Positions 1-7,080 of a DNA stretch of 64,000 bases are shown one piece after another; the stretch's first letter is position 1, and each line of letters starts with the position of its first letter. Position numbers and translations under genes: made by a program. The stretch comes from Bacteroidia bacterium. GTDB taxonomy: Bacteria > Bacteroidota > Bacteroidia > J057. The DNA lies in assembly GCA_030430205.1 (NCBI GenBank), contig JAUIGE010000011.1, positions 1-64,000 on the forward strand. The letters run 5' to 3'. The notes under the pieces are model-generated. The model was given only the letters and a program-made list of their open reading frames with translations. It did no database searches and was not told where the DNA came from.

Positions 1-94
1 GTCAGCTGAACGTGTAGCCCGTGTAATCGGCCGTCATTATATTTTCTCAAGGTTACTGTTTGTCATTTCTCACCAGTTCTGGATGGCCGATTAC
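1..94. repeat. 94-bp direct repeat, copy A: 3' half of an attC-like site plus mini-cassette
   Basis: Identical to 4802..4895. Bases 1-25 are the right half of an attC-like hairpin whose left half lies outside the window. Bases 23-94 are a gene-less mini-cassette bounded by GTAATCGGCC (23-32) and its inverted copy GGCCGATTAC (85-94). In this copy it is followed directly by an attC-like site (92-158). Confidence 0.85.
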
Positions 95-158
95 GCCCGC
101 CTACCCGACGGCCTTTCCTAACACGTCCTGCTTGGGGCTGGGCGGGTAGGCACATGTT
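92..158. other. attC-like recombination site 1
   Basis: Imperfect palindrome with arms GCCTACCCG and CGGGTAGGC, the central motif CTAACACGTCCTG shared with the sites at 3430 and 3838 (exact or one base different), and a right tip CATGTT. The right end reads GTTGAAC, which fits the integron core GTTRRRY. The left tip is TAC rather than AAC, matching the mini-cassette before it. It closes the cassette that carries the IS91-family element. Confidence 0.7.
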
Positions 159-268
159 GAACAAAGCCCTTCGGGCAGCCCCCCGCCAATGTGTAACATA
201 GCGTAAGATAGGGTAATAGAGCAAAAAAAATGCTTTCATAGAGATTTTAACCAATAAATCATAAACCT

Positions 269-1132
269 ATGAAAGCAATTTCTGAAAAGAACGTAGCCGG
301 ATTATCGGCTGTATTGTCAAAGATGTCTCAGCGAATGGGCCTGGCCAATTATGCTGAGAGTACCATTGTGATCTATGTACGGGCCGTTCGGGCGCTGGGA
401 GTGAAGTTAGGAAAAAGTCCTGAGAATATCGATGAAGAAGAGCTTCATGAATACCTGCTGGCGGAAAAGGACCGCTTGAGCCAGAGCAGTTGGCATTTGG
501 TAAAGGCTGGGATCAAGTACTGTTATGTCGAGATTCTGGGGATGGGGGAAGTGGTTGCTTCGATCCCCCGATCTCGCCGGGATCGTCCCCTTCCGGTGGT
601 GCTGAACCGTGCCGAGGTATCGCTTCTTTTTTCTCATTGTCGCAGTTTAAAGCATCTCTGTATCCTGAAGTTAGCCTATGGGACGGGCATGCGGATGAGC
701 GAGATTCGAAAGCTAAAGCTCACTGATATTGACTCGGAGCGCATGCGTATTCGCGTATGTAAGGGTAAAGGTCGCAAGGACCGGGATGTGGTGTTGCCGG
801 GTAGTTTGCTGGCGGAGTTGCGTCAGTATTACAAAGCGTGTCGGCCACAGCTGTATTTGTTCAATGGTCAGACGAAGGGCAAGCCGATGGCTCAGCGCTC
901 GATCCAGCATGCGCTTCAGCGGTCTGTGAAACGTTCGGGGCTTAGCAAAGCTGTGACGATGCACAGTTTTCGTCACACCTTTGCCTGCCATGCCCTTGAG
1001 ATGGGGATGGACCTTGTGACCTTACAGCATATCCTTGGCCATGTCCACCTGAGTACAACCCTGGACTACCTGCGAGTCGCCGAAGCGCCAAAAAGCAATT
1101 GGTTCAGTCCACTCGATCTGTTGGCGCACTGA
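269..1132 (+). CDS. IS91-associated tyrosine recombinase (phage-integrase family)
   Basis: A 287-residue site-specific recombinase with an N-terminal SAM-like core-binding domain (about 20-90) and a C-terminal catalytic domain. The full active site is visible: Arg in TGMRMSEIR (142), Lys in GKGRKDR, HSFRH (His232, Arg235), His in LGH (258) and the nucleophile Tyr in LDYLR (267). It lacks the extra stretch that marks integron integrases of the IntI type and is as short as the Xer-like proteins encoded next to IS91-family transposases. Starts at ATG 269. Its stop overlaps the next start (TGATG, 1130-1134), so the two are probably translationally coupled. It is best read as an accessory recombinase of the element, not as the enzyme that built the cassette array. 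Confidence 0.9.
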   Translation: MKAISEKNVAGLSAVLSKMSQRMGLANYAESTIVIYVRAVRALGVKLGKSPENIDEEELHEYLLAEKDRLSQSSWHLVKAGIKYCYVEILGMGEVVASIPRSRRDRPLPVVLNRAEVSLLFSHCRSLKHLCILKLAYGTGMRMSEIRKLKLTDIDSERMRIRVCKGKGRKDRDVVLPGSLLAELRQYYKACRPQLYLFNGQTKGKPMAQRSIQHALQRSVKRSGLSKAVTMHSFRHTFACHALEMGMDLVTLQHILGHVHLSTTLDYLRVAEAPKSNWFSPLDLLAH

Positions 1133-2319
1133 TGGGGCGTCCTCAACATGAAGTCGCCGATGTGATCCGAAAATATGGGACTGGTTTTTTGGCAGAATCC
1201 CGCCAACCCGCCCATCATTTGCGGACGCTCGATGCGCTGATCAAATGCCGCACCGCAGCGCTGGGCGGGCATATAGATGGCTGTGACAGCTGTGGGCATC
1301 AGCAGGTTTCCTACAACTCCTGCCGGAACCGGCATTGTCCCAAATGTCAGGGCCTGAACCAGCAGCGCTGGGTGGATGCGCGGGAAGCAGACTTGCTTCC
1401 TGTGCCTTATTACCATGTGGTTTTCACCTTGCCCGACAAGCTTCATGGACTTTGTATGAGCAATCCGAGAGCGCTTTATCATCTGCTGTTTCGCTCGGCC
1501 TGGGAAACGACGCAGGCCTTTGCTGCTGACCCCAAATACCTGGGTGCCCAAACAGGCATGGTGGCCGTTCTGCATACATGGGGGCAAAACCTCAGTTTGC
1601 ATCCGCATGTGCATTGCATCGTGCCGGGAGGCGGGCTGACAACCGCGGGAAATTGGCGGCATGCCAAAGGAAAAGACAACTTCCTTTTTCCTGCCACAGC
1701 GATGAAGAAGGTCTATCGGGCAAAGTTTGTGAGTGGCTTGCGGCAGTTGTATAAGGAGCAAAAACTTTGCTTCCAGGGCCAGGCTGCCGCTTTGGCATCC
1801 CCCACAGCTTTCGGAGCTTTGATGCGTAGCCTCTTTGTCAAACCCTGGGTGATCCACGCCAAAAAGCCTTTTGCCGGGCCCCAACAGGTCGTCCGCTACC
1901 TCGGTCGCTACACCCATCGGATCGCCATCTCGAACCATCGGATCAAAGCCATCAAGGATGGCAAGGTCACTTTCGGGTGGAAGGATTACCGCAAAAACGG
2001 CAAAAAGAGCGTGATGAGCCTGGCGGCGAGTGAGTTTCTCAGGCGATTTTGCCTGCACATTCTGCCGCCAGGCTTCGTCAGGCTGCGCCACTATGGCATC
2101 CTGGCCAGCCGAAGTAAGACTGCTGCCTTAGAACAAGCCCGTAGCAGCTTGGGTGTCCAGCCGCCGCCCCCGCCGCCAGAGGCGGATTGGAAGGAACTGC
2201 TCCTCAAAACCACAGGCATCGACCTCGACGCTTGCCCATGCTGCAAAACGGGCCGCATGCAGACCATTCGCACCTTTCACAAGGCCCGGAGTCCGCCAAC
2301 ATTACCGCTTGCTGTATAA
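1132..2319 (+). CDS. IS91-family Y2/HUH transposase
   Basis: A rolling-circle type transposase of 395 residues. Near residue 50 there is a zinc-binding cluster (CDSCGH, then NRHCPKC). The metal-binding HUH motif is in LHPHVHCIVPGG, and VVRYLGRYTHR supplies the tyrosine region; a second CPCC pair lies at the C-terminus (about 370). These are the domains of the IS91/IS801 transposases, which nick and strand-transfer single-stranded DNA. I place the start at ATG 1132 inside the TGATG overlap with the recombinase, rather than at the in-frame TTG 1099. Both genes appear intact, so the element may still be active. Confidence 0.92.
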   Translation: MGRPQHEVADVIRKYGTGFLAESRQPAHHLRTLDALIKCRTAALGGHIDGCDSCGHQQVSYNSCRNRHCPKCQGLNQQRWVDAREADLLPVPYYHVVFTLPDKLHGLCMSNPRALYHLLFRSAWETTQAFAADPKYLGAQTGMVAVLHTWGQNLSLHPHVHCIVPGGGLTTAGNWRHAKGKDNFLFPATAMKKVYRAKFVSGLRQLYKEQKLCFQGQAAALASPTAFGALMRSLFVKPWVIHAKKPFAGPQQVVRYLGRYTHRIAISNHRIKAIKDGKVTFGWKDYRKNGKKSVMSLAASEFLRRFCLHILPPGFVRLRHYGILASRSKTAALEQARSSLGVQPPPPPPEADWKELLLKTTGIDLDACPCCKTGRMQTIRTFHKARSPPTLPLAV

Positions 2320-2549
2320 GTTCTCCTGCCAGGCCCGCAAGAGGCCATGGGATAGCTATGCTTTGCAGACCGATTTTTACCCCAAAAAAGCTGAAAATGA
2401 ACCCAAAATGAAGTTTTTCGCTGTTACCAAACTGCTGATCCCGCCCGTTTTTTACCTGCCGCCCAGGCAGACAAGCCCACCAAATACCCCCTCCTTTTTT
2501 TCTATACCCATAGCGTAAGGCCCGCCCAGAAGCCCGAAGGGCATCGCAC
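2320..2549. other. Intergenic: transposon tail and end of host cassette
   Basis: No gene seen. The stretch holds the 3' tail of the IS91-family element, the second copy of CATAGCGTAAG (2509-2519), and the cassette tip GCCCGAAGGGC (2532-2542), which is the inverse of 166-176. Confidence 0.6.
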
Positions 2550-2608
2550 AACAAAGCATTAAAGGCCGGAACGCGCCCTGCGGTCCCAGCCTTTAATGCT
2601 TTAGTGTT
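2550..2608. other. attC-like recombination site 2
   Basis: Perfect 14-bp arms AAAGCATTAAAGGC (2553-2566) and GCCTTTAATGCTTT (2589-2602), with AAC (2550-2552) and GTT (2606-2608) outer boxes. The arm sequence differs completely from the neighbouring sites, while the overall size and the central CGCCCTG are kept. This divergence of arms with conserved layout is typical of attC sites. Confidence 0.72.
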
Positions 2609-2628
2609 GGCTTCAGTTTTTATATTTT

Positions 2629-3411
2629 TTAAAATGTCCTCTTTTTATCAATTTCTGGTATTACCTCATCAATCCGTTTTGCTAACTCCGGGAGCTTTAT
2701 TGTAGGAACAGCCGGGAATAAATGATGTTCCAAATGATAGAACATGCTAAAAGTTAATTTATTCTTCCAGCCAGTCCTTTGAGTGCGAGCAAAATTAGGG
2801 TTATCATGAGTATCATGATGAACAGTCCAAACAGCAAAAAATGCCATTAAAAATTCTCCAATTACCATCACTACAATATGATAAATTAACCAGTTAATGT
2901 TAAAATAGAAGACTATGGTGGCAAATAGAAATATAGAAGCCAATTCTAAAATCATATTTTTTCTATACTTTTTATTTCCTATCTGCCAGGTAACCTGATG
3001 AATCTTGAACATATGTACAGGCCCATACAATATTGCTCCATACCAAGTCATACCTGCTGATTTACCTTCATAATCTTCTTCGGATAAACAATATTTGTGA
3101 TGCCTCAAATGGTTAAATTTTACCGCATGAATTGAGACCATCATCAAAATACTATTTAAATAGAGTGAAAGCCATGTTAAAAATCTATTGGTTCCTAATG
3201 AGTTATGAAATCCATTATGAACTTGTCTTAGTCCAGTTAAAAAAAAGAATCCAGAGAAAGGCAATGCGAATAAATACAATTCATGATATGCCAATGTTAA
3301 CGAAATTATAAACCATGGAATGGTTAAATTATTTTCAATGAGTATTTCTCTTTGAGAAAGTTTTCTTAAATCTTTCCACTTTACTTTTCTTAGGATTTCA
3401 GTATGTGTCAT
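2629..3411 (-). CDS. Cassette-borne membrane fatty-acid desaturase
   Basis: A 260-residue membrane di-iron desaturase/hydroxylase. The three histidine boxes are visible: HNGFH (HxxxH), HLRHH (HxxHH) and HLEHH before LFPAVPT near the C-terminus, plus a HHDTHDN stretch. Hydrophobic spans flank the boxes. The reaction is presumably O2-dependent desaturation of an acyl lipid; the substrate cannot be read. The gene nearly fills its cassette: its ATG lies about 20 nt inside the cassette tip TGAAGCCAAC (3423-3432) and its stop about 14 nt from the other tip GTTGGCTTCA (2606-2615). It looks AT-richer than the core genes, which fits transfer as a cassette. Confidence 0.85.
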   Translation of the reverse strand: MTHTEILRKVKWKDLRKLSQREILIENNLTIPWFIISLTLAYHELYLFALPFSGFFFLTGLRQVHNGFHNSLGTNRFLTWLSLYLNSILMMVSIHAVKFNHLRHHKYCLSEEDYEGKSAGMTWYGAILYGPVHMFKIHQVTWQIGNKKYRKNMILELASIFLFATIVFYFNINWLIYHIVVMVIGEFLMAFFAVWTVHHDTHDNPNFARTQRTGWKNKLTFSMFYHLEHHLFPAVPTIKLPELAKRIDEVIPEIDKKRTF

Positions 3412-3429
3412 ATTTTTTTAATTGAAGCC

Positions 3430-3497
3430 AACGCCTGTCTAGCCGCCGGCCTATTCTAACACGTTCTGGTTGATGGCTGGGCGGGTAGACGCATGTT
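3430..3497. other. attC-like recombination site 3
   Basis: Outer boxes AAC (3430-3432) and GTT (3495-3497). The arms GTCTAgCCGCC and GGGCGGGTAGAC pair with one mismatch, and the central motif is CTAACACGTTCTG. Its left tip TGAAGCCAAC pairs with the far end of the desaturase cassette, and its right tip GTTGTCGGGA pairs with the end of the next cassette. Confidence 0.78.
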
Positions 3498-3837
3498 GTC
3501 GGGATTTTATTTACTTAACATTGTGTTTAGTCATTTATTCGAAGCGTCTGATTGGCAATTTTAAGCAGCCTGGTCGATCTGGTTGCCGAAGCGTTCGCCT
3601 GGTTATTTTAAGCAATCTGGTTAACGAAGCGTCCGCTTGTCATTTTTAAGCAGCTCGGTTAATCAATTTGACAAAGCGTTTGCCTGTCATTTTTGAGCAG
3701 GCCGATTCCCTGATTTTTTGAAGCCAGGGTTTTTATAATTCAAAACCAATGACCATCACATTTTTGTGAAATCAACTTCTTTATTTTAAAGAACGGGAAT
3801 TTTATTCAAGGCTCCTGTATTTTATTTATTTCCCGAC
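3498..3837. repeat. Gene-less cassette with four degenerate ~38-47-bp repeats
   Basis: No ORF fits. Copies begin at 3541, 3588, 3626 and 3673, each opening with (G/A)AAGCGT(C/T) and continuing with a TTTTAAGCAG-type core. The cassette tips GTTGTCGGGA (3495-3504) and TCCCGACAAC (3831-3840) are perfect inverted copies. The content could be a non-coding RNA, a protein-binding array or a decayed cargo. Confidence 0.6.
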
Positions 3838-3904
3838 AACGCCCGCCTACCCGCCGGCCTTTCCTAACACGTCCTGGTTGGGGCTGGGCGGGTAGGCACA
3901 TGTT
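3838..3904. other. attC-like recombination site 4
   Basis: Arms GCCTACCCGCC and GGGCGGGTAGGC, outer boxes AAC (3838-3840) and GTT (3902-3904), central motif CTAACACGTCCTG. It is nearly identical to the site at 92-158, yet its outer tips differ, because the tips belong to the flanking cassettes. Confidence 0.8.
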
Positions 3905-3923
3905 CACTTCCGTTTTTTTATTT

Positions 3924-4739
3924 TCATTTCACAATTGATGATAAAACAAATTTGGCTAATTCAATATTAGCTAGGGTTGTATTTTTATCAAAGATCAGTT
4001 CCCCTAGTATTTTTTTTGCTTCTTCCGTTTCTCCTTTTAAATCTTTAACCAATGCTTTATTTATTAATAGCCCGCCTTTTGTATCTAAATCAGGATCAGA
4101 TTTTAAGCCTTTTTCAATGGCATTTAACCTTTCTTCATGATCATTTGATTGGCTTGCGATTATTTTCCATGCTGGAGCATATGTTGGGAATTTTCTAACT
4201 ATTGCTTTGGCGATTTGTAGTTTTTCTTCATCTGAATCGCTCCATTCAATTTGCATAAATGCTAAATAGAGGCCCTCCTGAAAAGAGCCTTCATTTTCTT
4301 TTTTTAAAGACCAATAAGCTGTTTTTGCTGTAAAGAAACCTTTGGGTTCTAACTTATCTGTCAATTCATAGTATTTGAGTGCGTTCTTGAAGTCTTCTTG
4401 AAGGAGATAAGTAAAAGCAAGATCATAAACAGGATACGCCCAGCCTGGCGCAACTTTGTGTGCTTTCAAAAGCTTTTCAATCGCAATACTATATTCTCCT
4501 TTTCCTCCATGTTGTCTTGCTTCATTATGAAGTGTTACTGCTTTTGATGGGATTTTTTTTTCATCCATAATCTGCCAATTGTAATTACCTGTTACACCTT
4601 CTAGATCCGATAAAAATATTTGATTGCCTTTTTCATCTTTAAAAACCAGTCTATCAGATTTTTTATTTTGACTCATTGAGCAACTGGTGCTCAGAGAAAG
4701 TAAGGCTATGGTAAGAAAAATAAGTTTTATCTGTCTCAT
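3924..4739 (-). CDS. Cassette-borne TPR lipoprotein
   Basis: A 271-residue lipoprotein. The N-terminus is a signal peptide ending in the lipobox LSTSC. After about 50 polar residues comes a run of helical repeats of the tetratricopeptide type (about 70-260; for example GWAYPVYDLAFTYLLQEDF and ALKYYELTDKLEP). TPRs make protein-protein contacts; a partner cannot be named. The ATG is about 15 nt inside the cassette tip GGAAGTGAAC (4754-4763), and the stop is 12 nt from the other tip GTTCACTTCC (3902-3911). Gene direction and tight fit match an integron cassette read on the minus strand. Confidence 0.82.
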   Translation of the reverse strand: MRQIKLIFLTIALLSLSTSCSMSQNKKSDRLVFKDEKGNQIFLSDLEGVTGNYNWQIMDEKKIPSKAVTLHNEARQHGGKGEYSIAIEKLLKAHKVAPGWAYPVYDLAFTYLLQEDFKNALKYYELTDKLEPKGFFTAKTAYWSLKKENEGSFQEGLYLAFMQIEWSDSDEEKLQIAKAIVRKFPTYAPAWKIIASQSNDHEERLNAIEKGLKSDPDLDTKGGLLINKALVKDLKGETEEAKKILGELIFDKNTTLANIELAKFVLSSIVK

Positions 4740-4760
4740 TTGGTATTTATAATGGAAGTG

Positions 4761-4826
4761 AACGCCTGGCTACACGCCGGCTTTTCTAACACGCCCTGTT
4801 TGTCAGCTGAACGTGTAGCCCGTGTA
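4761..4826. other. attC-like recombination site 5
   Basis: Arms GGCTACACG and CGTGTAGCC, left box AAC (4761-4763), central motif CTAACACGCCCTG. The right tip is GTA of GTAATCGGCC (4824-4833), which belongs to the following mini-cassette. Its right half from 4802 is identical to the first bases of the window. Confidence 0.72.
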
Positions 4827-4895
4827 ATCGGCCGTCATTATATTTTCTCAAGGTTACTGTTTGTCATTTCTCACCAGTTCTGGATGGCCGATTAC
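4802..4895. repeat. 94-bp direct repeat, copy B
   Basis: Exact copy of 1..94. It contains the mini-cassette 4824-4895 with inverted tips GTAATCGGCC and GGCCGATTAC. Here it is followed by an unrelated sequence starting ATTAATGTATGCGG. Confidence 0.85.
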
Positions 4896-5338
4896 ATTAA
4901 TGTATGCGGAACTGTTCCGTTTATTCCTTATTATCCAAGCTCTCAACTTCCGTATATACCCAGAAATCTCCATGTAACTCACCACTAACACATGTTAGCA
5001 CAATGGAATGATAAATAAATAGATCAGGCATAGGGTAAAAGCTTAGAGTTTAAATATCCAAAAAATCCAACGGACTACAAAGTTTTTCTTTCGCATTTTT
5101 GCCTGGTATGGGTATGTAAATGCCCTTATATGGTTCAAATTTGCAGCTTTTATTGCTCTATTGAAAAATCCTGTTAATCCTGAAAATCCTGTCATCCTGT
5201 CAAAAATCGAAAACATAAATGGAGACATTTATTTATTTCCTTTTACCATAGATATCTGTTGTTTCGCTGCTGTTGCTGCTTAATATCAGCATGTGGGAGT
5301 CTTTCTGTTTACTTTTGTGGCTCATTAATCACAATACC
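4896..5338. other. End of the cassette array and spacer
   Basis: No convincing gene. TGTATGCGGAA (about 4904) and TTCCGTATATA may be the arms of one more, decayed attC-like site. CTAACACATGTTAG near 4985-5000 is a perfect palindrome carrying both TAAC and GTTA boxes. Further on, AATCCTG recurs with a 9-bp period at 5167, 5176 and 5185, plus a partial copy at 5194. Short ORFs across this stretch have no recognisable content. Confidence 0.5.
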
Positions 5339-5992
5339 ATGATAGCAATACTCATCGGAGCCACGGGCCTCATCGGCAAATCCCTTCTGCAACAACTCCT
5401 GGCGGATGCCAGTTTTACTTCCGTAAAGGTCTTCCACCGACGCAGCACGGGCGTGCAGCACCCCAAATTGAAGGAGTTTGTTATAGATTTCGATCAGCCG
5501 GAAAGCTGGGCGAAAGAAGTGACAGGAGATGTGCTTTTTTCTACCTTGGGCACCACCCTCAAAACCGCCGGATCTCAAAAAGCCCAATACCGGGTGGATT
5601 TTACCTATAATCACGAAACCGCAAAAATCGCTGCTCAAAATGGCGTCAAATGCTGCGTTTTGCTTTCCTCAGCTGGCGCCAATGCCAGGTCAAGCTTTTT
5701 CTACACCCGCACCAAAGGCGAGTTGGATGAGGCGGTACAGGCCCTGCCTTTTCAGCAGATACGCATCATCAGGCCTTCTGTCCTGGATGGCGATCGCGAG
5801 GAGTTTCGGCTGGGCGAGAAGGTGGGGATCGTTATGGGAAATGCATTGGGCTTTTTGCCCGGCCTGCGCAAATACAGGCCCATCAAAGATGAGGTGGTGG
5901 CCCGGGCGATGATTCAGGCTGCGAAAAAAAACGATTTGCCAGCAGTAGAAATAGTGGAATTGGAGGCAGTTCATGCGCTTGCGGAGGGGTGA
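5339..5992 (+). CDS. NAD(P)-binding atypical SDR protein
   Basis: A 217-residue Rossmann-fold protein of the HTATIP2/YtfG-like atypical short-chain dehydrogenases. The dinucleotide loop GATGLIGKS is at the N-terminus, a LLSSAGAN strand lies mid-protein, and YTRTK supplies the YxxxK pair. I chose ATG 5339, which places the Rossmann strand MIAILIGATG first; the upstream in-frame extension has no family support. Such proteins bind NAD(P)H and act as oxidoreductases or sensors; no substrate can be named. The gene converges with the GT9 gene, with 7 bp between the stops. Confidence 0.85.
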   Translation: MIAILIGATGLIGKSLLQQLLADASFTSVKVFHRRSTGVQHPKLKEFVIDFDQPESWAKEVTGDVLFSTLGTTLKTAGSQKAQYRVDFTYNHETAKIAAQNGVKCCVLLSSAGANARSSFFYTRTKGELDEAVQALPFQQIRIIRPSVLDGDREEFRLGEKVGIVMGNALGFLPGLRKYRPIKDEVVARAMIQAAKKNDLPAVEIVELEAVHALAEG

Positions 5993-5999
5993 TTTGAAC

Positions 6000-6989
6000 T
6001 TATCCAACTTCCTCCAAAGCCGCCAAAACCTTCTCAGGTTTTAACTCTTTCATGCACTTAAAATGCCCCTTGGGGCATTGTTCATAGCCGATCTTGGAGC
6101 AGGGGCGACAGCCCAGGCCTTCTGTCTCCAGGATGACATGAGGCAGCTGATAGGGCGTCATGCCAAATTCGGGCACTGTATTGCCCCAGAGGCTATAGAT
6201 CGGCTGGCCAAAGGCAGCAGCGATATGCATCAGGCCCGTATCATGCGTCAAAACCTTTTGACAGGCTTTCATCAGCGCAGCTGATGTGAAGAGGTCGTAT
6301 TTGCCTACGGCATCCAAAAATGGGACCTTCAGTCCCTGGATGATCTCATCTGCCTCCTGCCGGATGTCCGGCCCGCCCAGCAAAACCACGCTTTTGCCAT
6401 AGGCATTGAGCAGGCGCACAAAGTGCGCCGGTATCCATCGCTTGCTGCGATGGGTGGCACCCAGAACCACCGCCAGGGCGGCCTCAGAAGCTTGAAATTG
6501 CTGGCGCAACAGCTCTTTTGCCACAGTTTCTTTTCCCTCCGGTAAAAAGAAATCCAGGCCCTCCTGATCCAGCCTTACGCCCAGAGGCGCCAGTGCCTCG
6601 CCGTAGCGCTCAACCACGTGAACGATATGGCCAGCGATAGGCCGCAGCAGTCTGTGGGTCAACAAAAACTTGTTGATGTTTTGTTTGAGGAAGGAGGACG
6701 ATGGACGCCTGAGTGCGAGCCTGATCCGCAGGCTGCGGAGGTTGTGGTGCAGGTCAAATATATGCGAAAAACGCGATTTTTTGAGTTCACTTATGCAGGC
6801 CTTCCAGTCGCCCTCAAAGGCGTGAATATGGTCTACATAGGGATTGGGTTCGAGGAGGTATGCATAGCTTTTTTTTGTCAAAAAATGAACCTCAGCATCA
6901 GGAAAGGCTTTTTTGAGGCTGCGAAGGACCGGGCTGCACAGCACGATGTCTCCGATAGAGCTGAAGCGTATGATTAGAAATTTGTCCAT
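6000..6989 (-). CDS. Glycosyltransferase family 9 (heptosyltransferase-like)
   Basis: A 329-residue GT-B enzyme of the ADP-heptose:LPS heptosyltransferase family. It opens with the family hallmark IIRFSSIGDIVLCSPVLRSL. The C-terminal nucleotide-sugar domain contains VVLLGGPDIRQEAD, a LMKACQKVLTHDTGLMHIAAAFG stretch in which HDTGLMH marks the donor site, and a PIYSLWG motif. It probably adds a sugar to lipid A core or a related glycolipid at the inner membrane. Bacteroidota use GT9 enzymes for several glycans, so heptose itself is not certain. It is transcribed alone, divergent from 7081. Confidence 0.88.
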   Translation of the reverse strand: MDKFLIIRFSSIGDIVLCSPVLRSLKKAFPDAEVHFLTKKSYAYLLEPNPYVDHIHAFEGDWKACISELKKSRFSHIFDLHHNLRSLRIRLALRRPSSSFLKQNINKFLLTHRLLRPIAGHIVHVVERYGEALAPLGVRLDQEGLDFFLPEGKETVAKELLRQQFQASEAALAVVLGATHRSKRWIPAHFVRLLNAYGKSVVLLGGPDIRQEADEIIQGLKVPFLDAVGKYDLFTSAALMKACQKVLTHDTGLMHIAAAFGQPIYSLWGNTVPEFGMTPYQLPHVILETEGLGCRPCSKIGYEQCPKGHFKCMKELKPEKVLAALEEVG

Positions 6990-7003
6990 TTTTTGAATTC
7001 CCG

Positions 7004-7011
7004 CAAATATA
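7004..7011 (-). promoter_or_regulatory. Bacteroidota -7 box for the GT9 gene
   Basis: TATATTTG on the minus strand, a perfect TAnnTTTG, 14 nt upstream of the GT9 ATG. No clear -33 TTTG sits at the usual distance. Confidence 0.5.
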
Positions 7012-7080
7012 AGGCATTCCCTTTAGTACATGCAGCCTTTTGGGCAAAATTGTGTTATTTTGTAAGTAGCCAAAACAAAC

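Larger units (their letters stand above)
197..2519 (+). mobile_element. IS91-family element with associated tyrosine recombinase, inside a cassette
   Basis: The two overlapping genes (tyrosine recombinase, then Y2/HUH transposase) are the arrangement known from IS91-family elements. The element lies in a cassette whose ends are GTTG...GCCCTTCGGGC (156-176) and GCCCGAAGGGC...CAAC (2532-2552). The 11-mer CATAGCGTAAG occurs in the same orientation at 197-207 and 2509-2519. Either it is a target duplication, which IS91 transposition does not normally make, or it is part of the element. The alternative left edge is after GAAC at 159-162, a known IS91 target. The presence of the element is secure; its edges are not. 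Confidence 0.7.

Noticed and set aside
269-1132. Integron integrase IntI
   Set aside because: All tyrosine-recombinase residues are present, but the IntI-specific insert is not seen and the gene is translationally coupled to an IS91-family transposase.
2204-2554. 116-residue minus-strand ORF at the cassette start
   Set aside because: It begins at the cassette tip in the right direction, but most of it is antisense to the transposase gene and has no recognisable content.
4740-4988. 82-residue plus-strand ORF
   Set aside because: It runs through an attC-like hairpin and the mini-cassette, has no family features, and lies opposite to the cassette direction.
5043-5228. 61-residue minus-strand ORF
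   Set aside because: Its middle comes from the 9-bp AATCCTG repeats; no family, no supporting context.
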